Below are positions 1-11,636 of a DNA stretch of 64,000 nucleotides, one piece after another. The notes under the pieces are model-generated. The model was not told the DNA's origin, made no database searches, and worked only from the letters and a program-made list of their open reading frames with translations. Position 1 is the first letter of the stretch; each line of letters begins with the position of its first letter. This stretch comes from Sclerotiophoma versabilis (Eukaryota > Ascomycota > Dothideomycetes > Pleosporales > Didymellaceae): positions 2,542,001-2,606,000 of the forward strand of contig JAAROD010000004.1 in NCBI GenBank assembly GCA_012274445.1, given 5' to 3'. The translations under genes and the position numbers were made by a program.

Positions 1-677
1 GGAGTATCCGATCTTGGTGTAAGGGAACCTTTCGAAGTGGTCCTACGGCTTGAAAGCTTATCTCCCTTACGCGTCCGCTAAATTCGGGACAGTTTAAACA
101 CGACAGCAGTCAAGTGGTTTTGCAAGCGGCAAACGCCGGCATGTCTGCCCGTTTTTATTCTCTTCGACACCCTGTTATTTATTGCTTGTCCGCGCTTCGT
201 TTGCTAAATGATTTCTGCTCGATCCTCCCTCTCCTCTTATTTTCCCCTCCGGTTGCAATTTACAGCTTTAAATTCCTTCACCATAGTCGCTAATCTCAAT
301 CGGCTTGTCGATCTGATGGTAATGCTTTGCGGCTTCTCATCAGCCAACGCTTCGCTTCTCGGTGGTGTCACGGCATCTTCGGTCCCTCGGTCAATGCTAC
401 CGCTTCTTGTAAGTTCAATGCTTTGAGAATCGGCCAGCTCCTTCGCCAAGTCCTCGCCCGCTGCTCTTTCTGAGCACTTCGCGGATAATGTGAATAGTGG
501 GAAGTGAGAGTCTTGGTTTTTGGAATGAGAGCCAGGGAGGAAATTGTGTGATCAGGAAGAACCTGTGTTGGCGGAACAGGATGAGGAAAGTCCAAACAAA
601 GCATTCATACTTCCTCATCGTAACCATGACAACTAACCTTGCTTATAGTTCCTACAGAATTTCTCAATTCCAATGTC
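1..677. other. intergenic / window edge
   Basis: No convincing gene. Only short open frames without codon bias or recognisable motifs are present. The 3' UTR of the hydrolase on the minus strand probably reaches into the right end of this stretch. Confidence 0.5.
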
Positions 678-1823
678 TTATAGCTGCTGCACCCACCTCA
701 AGATTTCCTCTGCACCTCTCTCCCACTGAATATGGTTCTGCAGGTGATGACCCAACCCCCTCGCGACCTTGAAGCTAACACCGCTCCATTCATCGCCGCT
801 CCCAAATATGATCTGATTCTCAGAAACATCATCCAATTTGCCAACCCTGACGCAGTGATGAAACGCCGCACTGTATCTGTCCGCTGCGTCCCTTAGGATG
901 CTCGGTGTGCATAGCACATCCTGCTCGCCAGCCAATACCATGAATCTCGGCGCAATGCCAGCAGATTCGTTCGATTCGGAGGCTTTCTTTGGTGCCCAGC
1001 CGACAATTGAGCTTATAACATCTGGGCCGGTGACGAAGCGGAAGAGGGCTTGCATAGGCCAAAGCATAGATTCGTACGGACTCAGTAAGGACTCAAGCTC
1101 TTTGACAACAGATGTTGGCGTTGAGGATGTGAAGAAAGCGTCATGGACTTGCTTTGTTGTTGCAAGGATGTATCGTGGGTGAAAGAGCCGATAGGGGAAA
1201 TGAATTGGTGCTGTCAAACCCCAGAATTTGTAGACCGACCAGCTGGGCGGCGATTAGCGCAAAGATTTTACGGCTCAAGCTCGAGATGAGAAGCCTTACG
1301 AGCCAAAGCCTGGAACTGCCGCCAACATACAGAATCCCTGCACCTTCACCAAGCCTCTGCTCAATGCATATTGACTCAATGCACCGCCTGCAGAGTGAGC
1401 AATTAAGACAATCCGAATCTTCTCTTCAGCATTCGTTCGCTCCATCTCCAGCTTCTCCACCTCCTTCACTCCAGCAACCAGGTCCTGCGCTATCGTCCCC
1501 CGAGGTGTGAAATACATACTCCAGAACCCAGGGTACCAACTGTTTCCGTGTCCACGGTAGCTGATCGCATAGCAAGGGAAGCCGTGCGAAGAGAAGTAGG
1601 TAATGTAGGAGAGCCATACAGAGGCACAACCAAAGCCGCCGTGGGCGAAGAAGAGAGGTGGTTTTGAGGAATTGGACTCAGCAGGTATAGCGGCCAAAAG
1701 CTCGAGCGGACCTGAGGATGTGTTGACGTAGCGGCGAGAGATGCCCTCTGGAAGTGGTATCCAGGGCTTTGGTGGGTTGGGCGACGGTGCACGCCATTGC
1801 AGAGCGAAGGGTCCGAAGTGCAT
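678..1823 (-). CDS. alpha/beta hydrolase-fold protein
   Basis: Predicted 362-residue serine hydrolase, join 678..1242 and 1300..1823 on the minus strand. The 57-nt intron has donor GTAAGG, a CTAAT branch site and acceptor CCCAG; splicing joins two open frames and keeps the phase. The alpha/beta-hydrolase signature is visible: an oxyanion-like HGGFG at residues 61-65, the nucleophile elbow H-S-A-G-G with Ser144, then GEQDVL holding a likely acid residue and GLGHH holding the likely catalytic His. No signal peptide or membrane segment is evident, so a cytosolic enzyme is likely. The substrate cannot be read from the sequence; esterase, lipase and thioesterase are all possible. The next gene upstream is the ammonium transporter, about 0.7 kb away and on the same strand, with no functional link apparent. 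Confidence 0.85.
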
Positions 1824-2523
1824 AGCGATGAATTTAGATGTGAGTTTGATTGTACTTCCGTTGCTATCTTTGTTTAGTAGTATACTATACCAAGGTATCT
1901 ATCGAGGTCAATAAGGTTTCTCGCTTGATGTGAATCTTGAAACTGCCATGTCTATGATATATTATTGATCTGACAGCATCTTGCTAGACCATTTGGAAGA
2001 CACGTGAACAAGGGATTTTTGGCGATGAGGGCGAGATGCGGAAGCCTATAATCCGAACAGGAAGCCGCAGGCGAGAAGGCTGTTCAGCCGCACGCAAGTC
2101 GTGCTGGGCACTCTATATTTGTCCATCAGACCTAAATGTAACGCTCCTGCATGAAGCGACAAGAATTGAATGATAATGGATTCAAGAGTTAAGTTGCAGC
2201 AATATTGATGATGTCGATTAGTTAGATGATGAAGATGGTCAACATGCGACGAGCACTGTAAAAAGCAGCACGTACTAGGCTCGAGATGGTATGTACTATC
2301 AATGTTGGCAACCGCGGCTTGCGAAAGGGATGTCATAAATTATAGCTACATAGAACAAACATAAATGTGATGTGCGAATCGACGGCTGCCATATAGCGAC
2401 GGATGATCCCAGGGGTATATGATGCAGAGGGACAAACGACCATGCGAATCGCTACTTCAACAAGGGGCCGAACTCAGCGTGCCAATCTGCTGTAAATAAG
2501 GCTCGTATATGCCTCTAGATGTC
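1824..2523. other. intergenic, no gene seen
   Basis: Holds the upstream region of the hydrolase and the downstream region of the ammonium transporter. A CACGTG hexamer lies near 2002. I see no coding signal or repeat. Confidence 0.5.
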
Positions 2524-4135
2524 TTAACTCGCCTTGTTAGACTTGTGATTGGCACCACTGCCTGCGCTGCTCACGTTGGCAGCGTACTCGTTCTGATGCA
2601 TCATGCTCCAGTCACCAATCTCCTCCTCGAAAAACTGATCGAGATCAAGACCCATCATCTCAGCCTCCTCACTAACACGAAGGTGCAGGAAAGGGATGAA
2701 CTTGAGGGCATACAAGAGGATGCAAGAGACCGTGAAGGAGTAAGAAGCAACCGCACAGATCTCGGCAAGCTGGTAGCCAACCTGGATACCATTGCCGTCC
2801 ATAGCGCCGAGAGCATCGTATGGGCCCATGCCATCGAGGTCGTACACCCAAGACTGCGCAAAGATACCAGTCAAGAACGAACCCATCATACCGCCGACAC
2901 CGTGGAGCTTGAAGACGTCCATGCCTTCATCGATCTTGATCCACCTGTCGAGGTTGTGGCAAAGCGAGCAGACGACACCGGTAAGAAAGCCGATCAGTGC
3001 AGCAATCCAGATGGAGACGTAACCAGCCGCGGGGGTAATGCCGACCAGACCAGCAATAGCACCTGAGCATGCACCGACGACAGAGAAGTGACCTTTAGTA
3101 CGAATGTAGTCGACAACAATCCAGCCGAGAACACCGAAACAGGCAGCGGTATTGGTGTTGAAGGCAGCCAGCATGGAACGCACAGTTCCGTTCAAAGCCG
3201 AACCACCGTTGAAGCCATACCATCCAAACCAGATCAAGACGGTACCAATGAAGACGAGGGTAGGGTTGTGAGGACGGCTGTGGATGTTGTCGCCCTTGGG
3301 CAAGCGCTTTCCGAGAACGAAAGCATAGGCAAGAGCGGACCAGCCCGAGGCAATATGGACTGGACCGCCACCCTATTAAGATGATCAGATAAAACCCAAA
3401 CACAAGTATAAGTAATGAAATAGACCTACAGCGAAGTCGAGACTGGGAAGGTTGAACAGCCAACCGTTCGCGTTCCAAGTCCAACAGGCAACGGGGCAAT
3501 AAACCACTGTCGCCCAGCAGAAAGCGAAGATCATGGAAGGCATGATGCGACCACGTTCGAAAGACCCTCCAATGACCAGCTGTACGGTCACGGTGCAAAA
3601 AAGCATCTGGTACAAGCAGAATACGATCTCAGGAAGGAGGGCGGAGCCGGGTGATGGAGCGGACATGACATTCTTCATGCCAAAGTAATCCATGTTTCCG
3701 ATGAAGGGACTGGCAGTACGCGAGTAGGCAAGCGAGTAGCCCCAAAACAGCCATTGAAAGCAAACACTTTTTCCGGTCAGTGTCTAAAGTTGGTCCGGTG
3801 GTAACTTTCTACTTACACTCCCATGACCGCAAGGGACTGGAATAGAAGAGATAACGCAGATTTGCGGCGAGCAAGACCTGCATACAGGAAGGCAATACCA
3901 GGGATGATGAGCCAGACTAGAAACGCCATCACGATGAGATAGAGGTAATGGAACTCAAGTCCCTGGTACTGAGCATTAACATTCTCCATGTTAGGGTTGC
4001 CGCCATTGGGCTTCGCCTCATCGAACTCGGGCTATGAAGGTGTTAGTATAGCTCTATACAGACATACCGGCGCATCTTTGTCTGGAGAGTTGCTACAAGC
4101 AAATGAAGTACACTCACTGCTACTGGAGCTTCCAT
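2524..4135 (-). CDS. MEP: ammonium transporter (Amt/MEP family)
   Basis: Plasma-membrane ammonium permease of 472 residues, which is the usual fungal MEP length. Exons on the minus strand are 4118..4135, 3817..4031, 3430..3766 and 2524..3372; introns are 86, 50 and 57 nt. The protein is strongly hydrophobic with about 11 expected membrane helices. Both pore histidines of the family are present: His195 in GGPVHIASG and His347 in FKLHGVGG. The N-terminal block YQGLEFHYLY and the FQWLFWGYSLAYS segment are typical of MEP proteins. The first exon codes for only six residues (MEAPVA), so the start is the least certain part. A longer start at 4255 would add a lysine- and leucine-rich stretch I consider non-coding. 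Three GATAAG sites upstream suggest nitrogen-repression control by an AreA/NIT2-type factor. The family is well known; the affinity class and any sensing role are not determinable here. Confidence 0.93.
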
Positions 4136-5218
4136 GTCACCGAAGATACGTATTTCAGCCGCAGCGGACAATGACAATCTGAAGAGGAGAATCAAGACGT
4201 GCAGGGGGTGCATCGACTCATATAAACGTCTCGAAATTTTATCCTGTTCCGTCAATTTCCCGTACCATCATTATTATGGAAGCAATCCTCCCGGCTTGTG
4301 CTTCCATCTCTCACGACCAAGCTGCGCCCCCAACTCTTTGCAGAACGCTCCGCTTGGCACTGATAAGCAGATGCCCTCTGACTCCCATGTTGGTTGTCGA
4401 AGCCGAGCCTACGTCGCCGAAGGATCGTACCGAAATCTCGTAAAAGGGACCAGAAGGTGGAGAGAAGGCAAAGGTGCCAATCGTGCCGGACAGAAGTGAG
4501 AATCGGGCCAAGTCACCCGAGCCACAAGCGGGAATTGGCCAGGAAGAGATCGTATGAAGAGTAGTGGACAGACGTCTTGGTCATGATAAGGGTCGCCTGG
4601 ATTTGGTAAAGTGCCAATCCTAGGATGATAAGGATCAAACGGGAACAGGGGATTGGTGAAGATGATGTGGCTTGTCCACTGGTTTTGTGCTGCTCTGTCA
4701 GACAACATCCACATGAACGATAGACAAGTCGTCAAAAGGCTCGTCTATCGTTCTGTATCTCCAAGTTTACACAATCTGTTGCTCTTTCGGCGGTTCGTGC
4801 TTGCTGATTCGCTCTTTGATGGTCCGTGTAGCCGAGCTTAGGCTTCCCGCAACACATACCGGTAGAGCCATTAACTTCTGGTACTTTGCATCTGCGAAAC
4901 TCTGAGGACTAGTGAAATAAAAGCATACTCGTCGCAGCGTCACACGAAGAGGTGGACCTCTCTGTTGTTATCGTACGATGCGCTGTGCCGCAACGCTGCA
5001 AGGACAATTGTGCAGCGTGCGAACAGATGTCGTTGCCTGAGAGGGTGCTTGTACTGTCGGCTCTAGCTGGCAGGTGCTCGGTCCCCTGTCAACAATCTCC
5101 AACACGAGAGTCCACTTCTTATATATTGTAAGTCCTGATGCAGCGTCGTGGGGACATCGTACTTATCCGGGGGAGGGGGGAGGGGGCATCGGTCCAGTTG
5201 CAGTTCCTCATGCTCCGC
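4136..5218. other. upstream region of the ammonium transporter
   Basis: No gene seen. It holds three GATAAG sites, annotated separately, and near 5169-5186 an uninterrupted purine tract made of three G-runs (5, 6 and 5 Gs) separated by single A residues. Confidence 0.5.
4362..4632. promoter_or_regulatory. three GATAAG sites upstream of MEP
   Basis: GATAAG occurs at 4362-4367, 4585-4590 and 4627-4632, between 227 and 497 bp upstream of the MEP start codon. HGATAR sites bind AreA/NIT2-type GATA factors that switch on nitrogen-scavenging genes in Pezizomycotina. The match to the adjacent gene's role is good, but binding is inferred. Confidence 0.55.
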
Positions 5219-5393
5219 CTAAGTTTCTTGCTCAGCCATCGCTTCTATGCAAGGTATTAGAAAAGCTCTAAACTCTTATTGGCGTAGACTCACCATAGTA
5301 AGTACTGACAAAAGTTGTGATCGGAAGTGCTAGAATTAAAACTGGAACTATTTTACCAAGCCATGCAGCCTTCCTCGCGCTTAGTTTTGCCAT
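5219..5393 (-). CDS. possible spliced 41-residue membrane protein
   Basis: Weak candidate, join 5219..5244 and 5294..5393 on the minus strand. The 49-nt intron looks real: donor GTGAGT, branch TCTAATA and acceptor GCATAG. Spliced translation gives a basic N-terminus (MAKLSARK), one hydrophobic helix of about 20 residues, and a short acidic tail, then a stop. The N-terminus could instead be the remnant of a longer multi-pass protein whose remainder is lost. I do not recognise a family. Without transcript or homologue support this remains tentative. Confidence 0.28.
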
Positions 5394-7006
5394 GATAGAA
5401 TGAACAAAAAGCTCTTCACTGTACACGCGATTTTGAGATATGAGTATACAATTTGCAACAAACAATGCATAACCCCGACCAGAGTACACAGCTCGGAGAA
5501 ATACACATAGCGAATCGAACGTCCAACTGTTCGCACTACTTTTGAGTACAGACTTACTGTGCTTATGATTATCTGCGGAGCGTTTTGAAAGAATCGTATC
5601 ATGAACGAACGATACTGTGTGAACAAGAAATATACCGACGTAATTCCCCAGTGAAAGGGAGTACCTCGGAAGTTCTCTATGCCTGTCGAAATGCAAGGAC
5701 GACTGGCCCAGTCATTCCAAGGCTGTTATGCAGAGACCCAAACTGGCCATTAACAAGACGAATAGTACCATCATATACAAGAGCCTTCAGGTGGTGACCA
5801 ATGGGACTGGCAATCGCCTGCTGTTCCTCTTTCGATCTGGCTTACTACGCGAGCTGCTTAGTGGGCTCCATGGCGCAAGCAGGCTGAGCAGACGGACTTC
5901 TGACGAGAAGAAAGCCAGATCCCTCACGTTAGAGAGATGATGTGAGGTAACTGTCCCTCTGCCTCTTGATATGAAAGCTGCCATTAAAATTGCGATGCCT
6001 ATAACCAATCGCTGATCACTCAAAGCCAGGCTGGCCCGAGTTTGAGCTTATCATCGAGTATAGGCTCTAGTGGGAATGTAGGGCGTGCCAAGCCTCAAGT
6101 CAACGCTCTTACTTTCTCGTCAATGGCAAGACGCAGTCGAGGAATACTCCCGAGCAATCTGCAACTTCACATTGACAGTTGAGACGGTGCTCCTTTCAAC
6201 ACATGATAGTGGATGACTTCGTCATCTAAAAGGTTGTTAATGAAGCCGCTTGGAGTCTTTGTTGTGCTTGAGAACCGTTTAGCCATAGCTGTCCGCCTCG
6301 ATAGTATTTTGGCTAACAAGCCTACATGACTGCCGGATGTGCCGTCTGCATTCGGTTGCTTGGCGGGCATCTTCTGGTGCTGAGACTGTCAGCAAGCGGT
6401 ACCTGAGCTGGAGGCCAATGTTAGGAGTTCAACTCGATCTTAGCGCGCTATCAAAACTACGCACAATGTAGCTTTAGGAAACCAAGAAGAGAACGATGAG
6501 GGAAAAGGTAGGGTGTTTACATTCTTGTTCTGGCAGGCGTGCAAACGACGAAACTTTGGAAGGTTCATAGCGAGCCGGATTTGTTTACTTATCGCTTGTA
6601 CTGAGGGCACAGGCTGCTCACAACCAGGCAGGTTGGGGATGTTTAGCTATGTTTGTACTTGTGAAGGAGTTTTACTTGGACCATTGCTGAAGGTTGACCA
6701 GCTACATACTACAATACAACCAAAAATAATCCAAAACTCCAAACCAAACGAAGACAAAGTAAAATCATAAGGGATAGGTCGTGAGTTCTTGGAGAGCTGT
6801 GAGAGGAAGGACGGCGGAAAGTTCGAGATATGTAATGAGGTAACAAGAGGTAACAATACGGATGATCGTTCAGAGACTAGGGCTGTAGTATTCACGTAGG
6901 CCCTATTTCATTTACAGATCATGTTCCTGGGGCTCCAGTGTGTAGACTTCAAAAACATAAGTCCTCAGTGGTGTTTCAGCACCATTGCAGGACTTGCGCG
7001 ACCCTT
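5394..7006. other. intergenic, no gene supported
   Basis: A 1.6-kb stretch with only short open frames. The least unlikely is a 67-residue frame on the minus strand at 6167-6370, which has no recognisable motif. The 3' flank of the F-box-like gene lies at the right end. Confidence 0.45.
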
Positions 7007-7912
7007 CTATACACCTGCAGTTCTCATCTCCTTGTAGACCTCGAAGTGCTCCATGATGCGTACTCTCAGCAATGCTGGCTCCTTGACAACGTAGTGCACC
7101 GCGAGAACCCTCCTTTGCGACGCTGTCTCATCCAGCAAACCTCTCAGAATATCTTGGCCGTACGTCTCCTTATCGCTGGGAAAATGTTCTTGGACGTATG
7201 CAATATCATTCCCAGTGGGTGGATCGATCAACTCTGTCACATTGACGAACCCCATCGGATCATATGGCTCCTCGACCACGTTCCCAGGCTCAGTATAGTT
7301 CTCCCAGATTGGATCGGACCAGTAACGTTCCAGTAGCGTGTCAAAGGAGATCCTGAGCGATATTTCGAGCTTAGGCAAGTTTTTGCGCAATTGAAAAAGG
7401 ACGGGGCTGAAGTCTGCCCAACAGAAGTGATGACACAGTCGTTTTTGTAGCCGAATGGTCAACTGCTCAAGCCGCGGCAGCTCCAGAAGACCCTCCCAAC
7501 GAGCCCTCGTGGGACGCATCGCGCTGAGGCATTCAAATTCGAGCTCTTCTAACGAAGTGGAGCTGTGCAGTTCTGCCTCTACCGCATGAACAACAAGCTT
7601 TCGAATGTATCTTTCGTATTGCGGAAACACACTGCAGTCGGCAGGAGTGTGTTTGACGTCTCCTGAATCCGGTAAAGTGAGGCAGAACGTGCTATGGGTA
7701 TAGAAAGCCTCTAGGATCTCTGTTGCAAGGCCATGGTCCATCTCATCTGTGGCCAGCAGTGCCAGACCTGGTGGTCCAATTTGCACATCTTCCAGAGGCA
7801 CAGGCGCCGAGTCGCTGTAAAGTTCTGCGTAGACCGAATCGCGCAGCTCTCTTGGAAGTCTTAGGAATTGCTCCCCAAAGGAGTAGTGCAGAGCCTTGTG
7901 TTTGGCATCCAT
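7007..7912 (-). CDS. F-box-like hypothetical protein
   Basis: Single-exon gene of 301 residues starting at the ATG at 7912. Residues 14-32 carry the pattern FLRLPRELRDSVYAELY, which matches the degenerate F-box-like start (L-P-x-E-[LI]-R-x-x-[VI]-[YF]) common to a very large set of Pezizomycotina hypothetical proteins. The middle holds leucine-rich segments with regularly placed charged residues, and the C-terminus is acidic and helical. No signal peptide or membrane helix is visible. If it is a true F-box protein it would act as a substrate adaptor in SCF ubiquitin ligases, but these fungal families have rarely been tested and the substrate is unknown. Confidence 0.75.
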   Translation of the reverse strand: MDAKHKALHYSFGEQFLRLPRELRDSVYAELYSDSAPVPLEDVQIGPPGLALLATDEMDHGLATEILEAFYTHSTFCLTLPDSGDVKHTPADCSVFPQYERYIRKLVVHAVEAELHSSTSLEELEFECLSAMRPTRARWEGLLELPRLEQLTIRLQKRLCHHFCWADFSPVLFQLRKNLPKLEISLRISFDTLLERYWSDPIWENYTEPGNVVEEPYDPMGFVNVTELIDPPTGNDIAYVQEHFPSDKETYGQDILRGLLDETASQRRVLAVHYVVKEPALLRVRIMEHFEVYKEMRTAGV

Positions 7913-8683
7913 GGTTCAATCGAGTGTGAGGAAGCTGTCCCTAACAATGTCGATGCAAACATTTGACTTGTACTGTTGCCTAAAGACGCGTAACGACTGT
8001 GTAGAATATCCACTCCTAGCATGAACTACGATGCAGACTTGTACAACCAGGCTGCTTAGGAAGATTAAGCAGTGCCTGGTGTCGAGTCGTGCATGAGAGG
8101 AAGAGGCCGACGACGGCTGCCGCGTCGACATAGTGAAGGTCTGTGCTGTAGACTAGCGGCGGAGAAGGATGTGAACTGCTCGTTCAAGACACATCGGACG
8201 ACGTCGCTGGACAGATAGAATGACGTGTCAAAGCGTACAGACTATCTATAAAACGCGCTGTTATGTAGTTACTCGCTTGCTCTGTCCTACATAGAAGATA
8301 TATGTGATATCACGTGATAGATTACTGAGGTTGAGCCCAACACCCTCCCCTGCAGGACTAGCCCCGTCTCTGGGATCTACCTTCTTGGCTCAGTAGGTGT
8401 GGTGAAAAACGTGAAGATTCCATGAGCTCTCACGCAATCGGTGCGTTTATAAGCAAGCCCATCACGTCGTTAAGTATTGACGAATCATGGTGGCAGTTCG
8501 GTCGGGCCTAGCCGGAGTTTTGGCAAATAACGTCATCGCTCGACATTGCTCATGAGGGTACTAATAGCAGCATAGCACGCAAGTAGCCGAAGAACAGATT
8601 GAAAATCATCGCCGCCATCCAACTTCAATATTATAAGGCATTATCACTTTACTTGCGCCAAAAATAAGTGCGAACCTCACAAA
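7913..8683. other. divergent intergenic region
   Basis: Shared upstream region of the F-box-like gene on the minus strand and the SDR-like gene on the plus strand. No gene seen. It contains the 12-bp palindrome annotated at 8308-8319 and a TATAAG at about 8631, some 50 bp before the plus-strand ATG. Confidence 0.5.
8308..8319. promoter_or_regulatory. 12-bp palindrome with CACGTG core
   Basis: TATCACGTGATA is a perfect palindrome centred on an E-box, lying 365 bp before the SDR-like gene and about 395 bp before the F-box-like gene. Extended TCACGTGA boxes bind bHLH factors in fungi. CACGTG is seen elsewhere in the window, so the core alone is weak evidence. Confidence 0.35.
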
Positions 8684-9517
8684 ATGTCTCACCACGTTCT
8701 ACTCATCGGCGGTCACGGCAAGGTCTCTCAACTTCTTACGCCTCTCCTCCTTTCGCGATCCTGGAACGTCACATCCGTCATCAGAACAGCAGATCAGAAG
8801 CCCACAATCGAAGCCCTTGGCAAGAACCAGCCCGGTAAGCTCGATGTACTTGTCAGCAGCTTATCAGACGTCAAGACCGAGTCTGATGCACAGCAAATCA
8901 TCGAGCGCGTAAAGCCTGACTGGGTAGTTTGGAGTGCTGGCGCTGGTGGCAAGGGTGGTGCTTCGAACACAATTGCGATTGATCATGATGCGGCTATTGC
9001 ATTCACCAAGGCGAGCATCCACACTCCCAGTGTGAAGAAGTTCCTTACGGTTTCGTACCTGTCAAGCAGAAGAGGCAGGCCAAGCTGGTGGAGCGATTCT
9101 GATGCAGAAAAAGCGCAAAAGACCAACAACGATGTCTTGCCGACATACTACAAGGCCAAGGTCGCAGCAGACGAGGTATTAACTGTACTTTCCCGCGAAC
9201 GTCTGGAGAAGGAAGCCAAAGATGGCGTGCCTGAGAAGGAGCGCTTCGCTGGCATTAGCCTAAGGCCTGGTATTCTGACTGAGGAGAAGGCAGGTGGTGT
9301 CAAGGTTGGAAAGATTGGGACCGAAGGAAAGACCAGCCGTGACACTACAGCACATGCTATTGTTGCGGCGTTAGAGACCGGCTTCAGTGGCTGGCTTGAT
9401 GTTATCGATGGTGACGAGGACCCCAAGACCGCCATCCAAAAGCTCGCAGATCAGGGCATCGACACCTCTGAAGAGGAGGACTGGGAGGCAGCAAAAGACA
9501 GGGTATCGAGGTTGTAG
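8684..9517 (+). CDS. NAD(P)-binding Rossmann-fold (atypical SDR-like) protein
   Basis: Single-exon gene of 277 residues. The N-terminus has a beta-alpha-beta dinucleotide-binding start, VLLIGGHGKVSQLL, with the G-x-x-G pattern typical of atypical short-chain dehydrogenases and NAD(P)H-binding (NmrA/YwnB-like) proteins. A YYKAK motif near residue 155 may supply the Tyr-x-x-x-Lys-like pair, and SLRPGILTEE around residue 202 matches the R-P-G-x-L segment of this group. No targeting signal is visible. Such proteins act either as oxidoreductases or as redox-sensing regulators, and the substrate is not apparent. The following MFS gene lies about 290 bp downstream on the same strand, without clear linkage. 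Confidence 0.85.
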   Translation: MSHHVLLIGGHGKVSQLLTPLLLSRSWNVTSVIRTADQKPTIEALGKNQPGKLDVLVSSLSDVKTESDAQQIIERVKPDWVVWSAGAGGKGGASNTIAIDHDAAIAFTKASIHTPSVKKFLTVSYLSSRRGRPSWWSDSDAEKAQKTNNDVLPTYYKAKVAADEVLTVLSRERLEKEAKDGVPEKERFAGISLRPGILTEEKAGGVKVGKIGTEGKTSRDTTAHAIVAALETGFSGWLDVIDGDEDPKTAIQKLADQGIDTSEEEDWEAAKDRVSRL

Positions 9518-9803
9518 ACTCTGAAGTAAACTCGTCAAAGAGACAAAAAATAGAACAGTCAATCAGTCAAATTCTCGTGTGTTGTCTTCCATCGCGCCTT
9601 CCAGGACGTTGAAATCTGGGGTAGTCGCAAGCACGGACGTAGACACGCGACGTCACTATCCCTTACCTCGGAAAGACGGCAGCTTAACTCCACAACAACA
9701 CCATCTGTCCTAGAAGAAGATGGAGCACTGCTGGCTTCGTTGAATTCGTCAAGTCGCTATGACAACGAGACGTTCACCGAATCCTACATGACATGTCCGC
9801 GGC

Positions 9804-11610
9804 ATGATGCCGTCCAATCTCCCCTCAGCGAACCGCAGAATGCACGGTCGAGCCTCTGGTAGTACCACGGATTCAACCTCACCGCGTCCCACGCCATCGC
9901 GCTCTTCAGGGTCCTCTGACGATCTCCCGTTACTGAACGAGCCTAATGCATACGAATTGCAACCTATCAGCCACTCCATACCTGCTTCTCCAAGCGATGA
10001 GGAAGATGAAGATCGGACCGATGCGCGTCGCCTCTCCTTCGACTCGGTACAAAGCTATGAGCTATACACACCAGATGAAGACAAATTCGTGCTGCAGAAG
10101 TTGGACAGAAGGCTTGTAGGCTTCATGGCGTCACTCTATTGCCTGAGCTTCTTGGATCGTACGAGTGAGTGAAGTTCATTTGTACGTCTGTTTAGGAGAA
10201 GACAACAGTAGGATTCAAGGACTTTGGTTGACCAATCTGGTAGACATTGGCAATGCTCGTATTGCAGGAATGCAAGAGGATCTCAAATTGAGCTCGAATC
10301 AATTTGAGTGGCTGATATGGGCCTTCTATATCACATATATTGGCTTTGAGTGGATGACATTGATGTTAGTATCCGCTGGAATCAATTGAACTTTCGCTGA
10401 CTTGGGAAGGTACCGAATAGTACCGCCGCACATCTACATATCCATATGTATCTTCTCTTGGGGCATCATAGCGTGCCTACAATCAGTCGCACCATCCTTT
10501 GGCGTTCTTCTGATCCTCCGTGCTCTTCTAGGCATCGGAGAAGCTGCGTTCAGCCCCGGCGTACCGTTTTACCTGTCGTTTTTCTTCCGACGACGCGAGC
10601 TAGCATTTCGAACTGGACTGTTCATCTCGGCTAGTCCCCTGTCGTCAGCTTTTGCAGGAGGACTCGCTTGGCTCATCACCAAGCTGGCTCACCACAGTCC
10701 ATTCAGCCCTTGGCGACTGTTGTTCCTGCTTGAGGGGTTTCCAAGTATGCTGGTGGCCGTTTGGGCGTGGAGCTTCGTCCCTGATGGGCCTGGAGTAGTA
10801 AGATGGCTGACTCCACGGCAGCGGAAGGTCGCTGTTCTGCGTCTGAGGCAAGAGAAGGAAGATGGCGAAGATGAAGACAGCATACATCCTACCAAGACTA
10901 CTGGGATCAACCTGAAAGAAGTCTTACAGGCCCTCAAAGATCCAAAATGCTACCTGACAGCCTTTATGATGTTTAGTTCTAACGTCGCATTCGGCAGCAT
11001 CCCGGTGTTTTTGCCGACGATTGTTAGAGACATGGGGTTCGAAAGCATCACTGCCCAGGGCCTCACTGCGCCACCATACCTTGTCGCTTTTCTTGTCGTC
11101 ATTGCGACAGCGTATTACTCTGACCGCTTGCAGTCGCGCTCGGCGTTCATCATATTACACTCCCTCCTTGCGGCAGTGGGATACATTGTTATTGCAGTCC
11201 TCGGGTACCGCAAGTCTCCGCACACACTGGTCCGGTACTTTGCGCTCTACCCGGCCATAGCAGGCTTCTTCAGCAGCATTACGGTGATTATCACGTGGAC
11301 GATCAATAACCAGGAGAGCGACAGTAAGAAAGGTACTGGCATGGCTATACTGAACATAATTGGACAGTTTGGGCCGCTCGTTGGAACAAGTATTTTCCCT
11401 GACGAGGACGGGCCGTGGTACGTCAAGGGGATGGCGATCTGTGCTGGATTTATGGTCATGGTTGCTGTTCTCGCTGGAGTGCTGAGATGGATGTTGATAC
11501 GTGAGAACAGGAAAGCGAGAAAAGGCAAAGGAGGTGGAGCGTACGCCGGCATACCACTCGACGAGGGTGGTCGGGCAGGCGACCGAAAGGTGTTCGAGTT
11601 CATGCTATAG
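9804..11610 (+). CDS. MFS transporter, anion:cation symporter (allantoate/nicotinate permease) type
   Basis: Permease of 560 residues from exons 9804..10164, 10244..10364 and 10410..11610, with introns of 79 and 45 nt. Splicing restores the conserved first-helix motif FLDRTNIGNAR, the hallmark of the TNA1/DAL5/VHT1 group. The second intron has the less common donor GTTAGT but rejoins a good frame, WMTLMYRIVPPH. About 12 membrane helices are expected; the cytoplasmic N-terminus of about 95 residues is Ser/Pro-rich and acidic. Known family substrates include nicotinate, allantoate, biotin and pantothenate. The actual substrate is unknown. Its stop lies 26 bp from the stop of the convergent EXO84 gene. 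Confidence 0.9.
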
Positions 11611-11636
11611 ATCTACTATCAGTTCTTCTTCCCTGC

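Noticed and set aside
5169..5186. G-rich tract as a quadruplex
   Set aside because: Only three separated G-runs are present, so the standard four-run pattern is not met without zero-length loops.
6167..6370. 67-residue minus-strand frame
   Set aside because: Plausible start context but no recognisable motif; not enough to call a gene.
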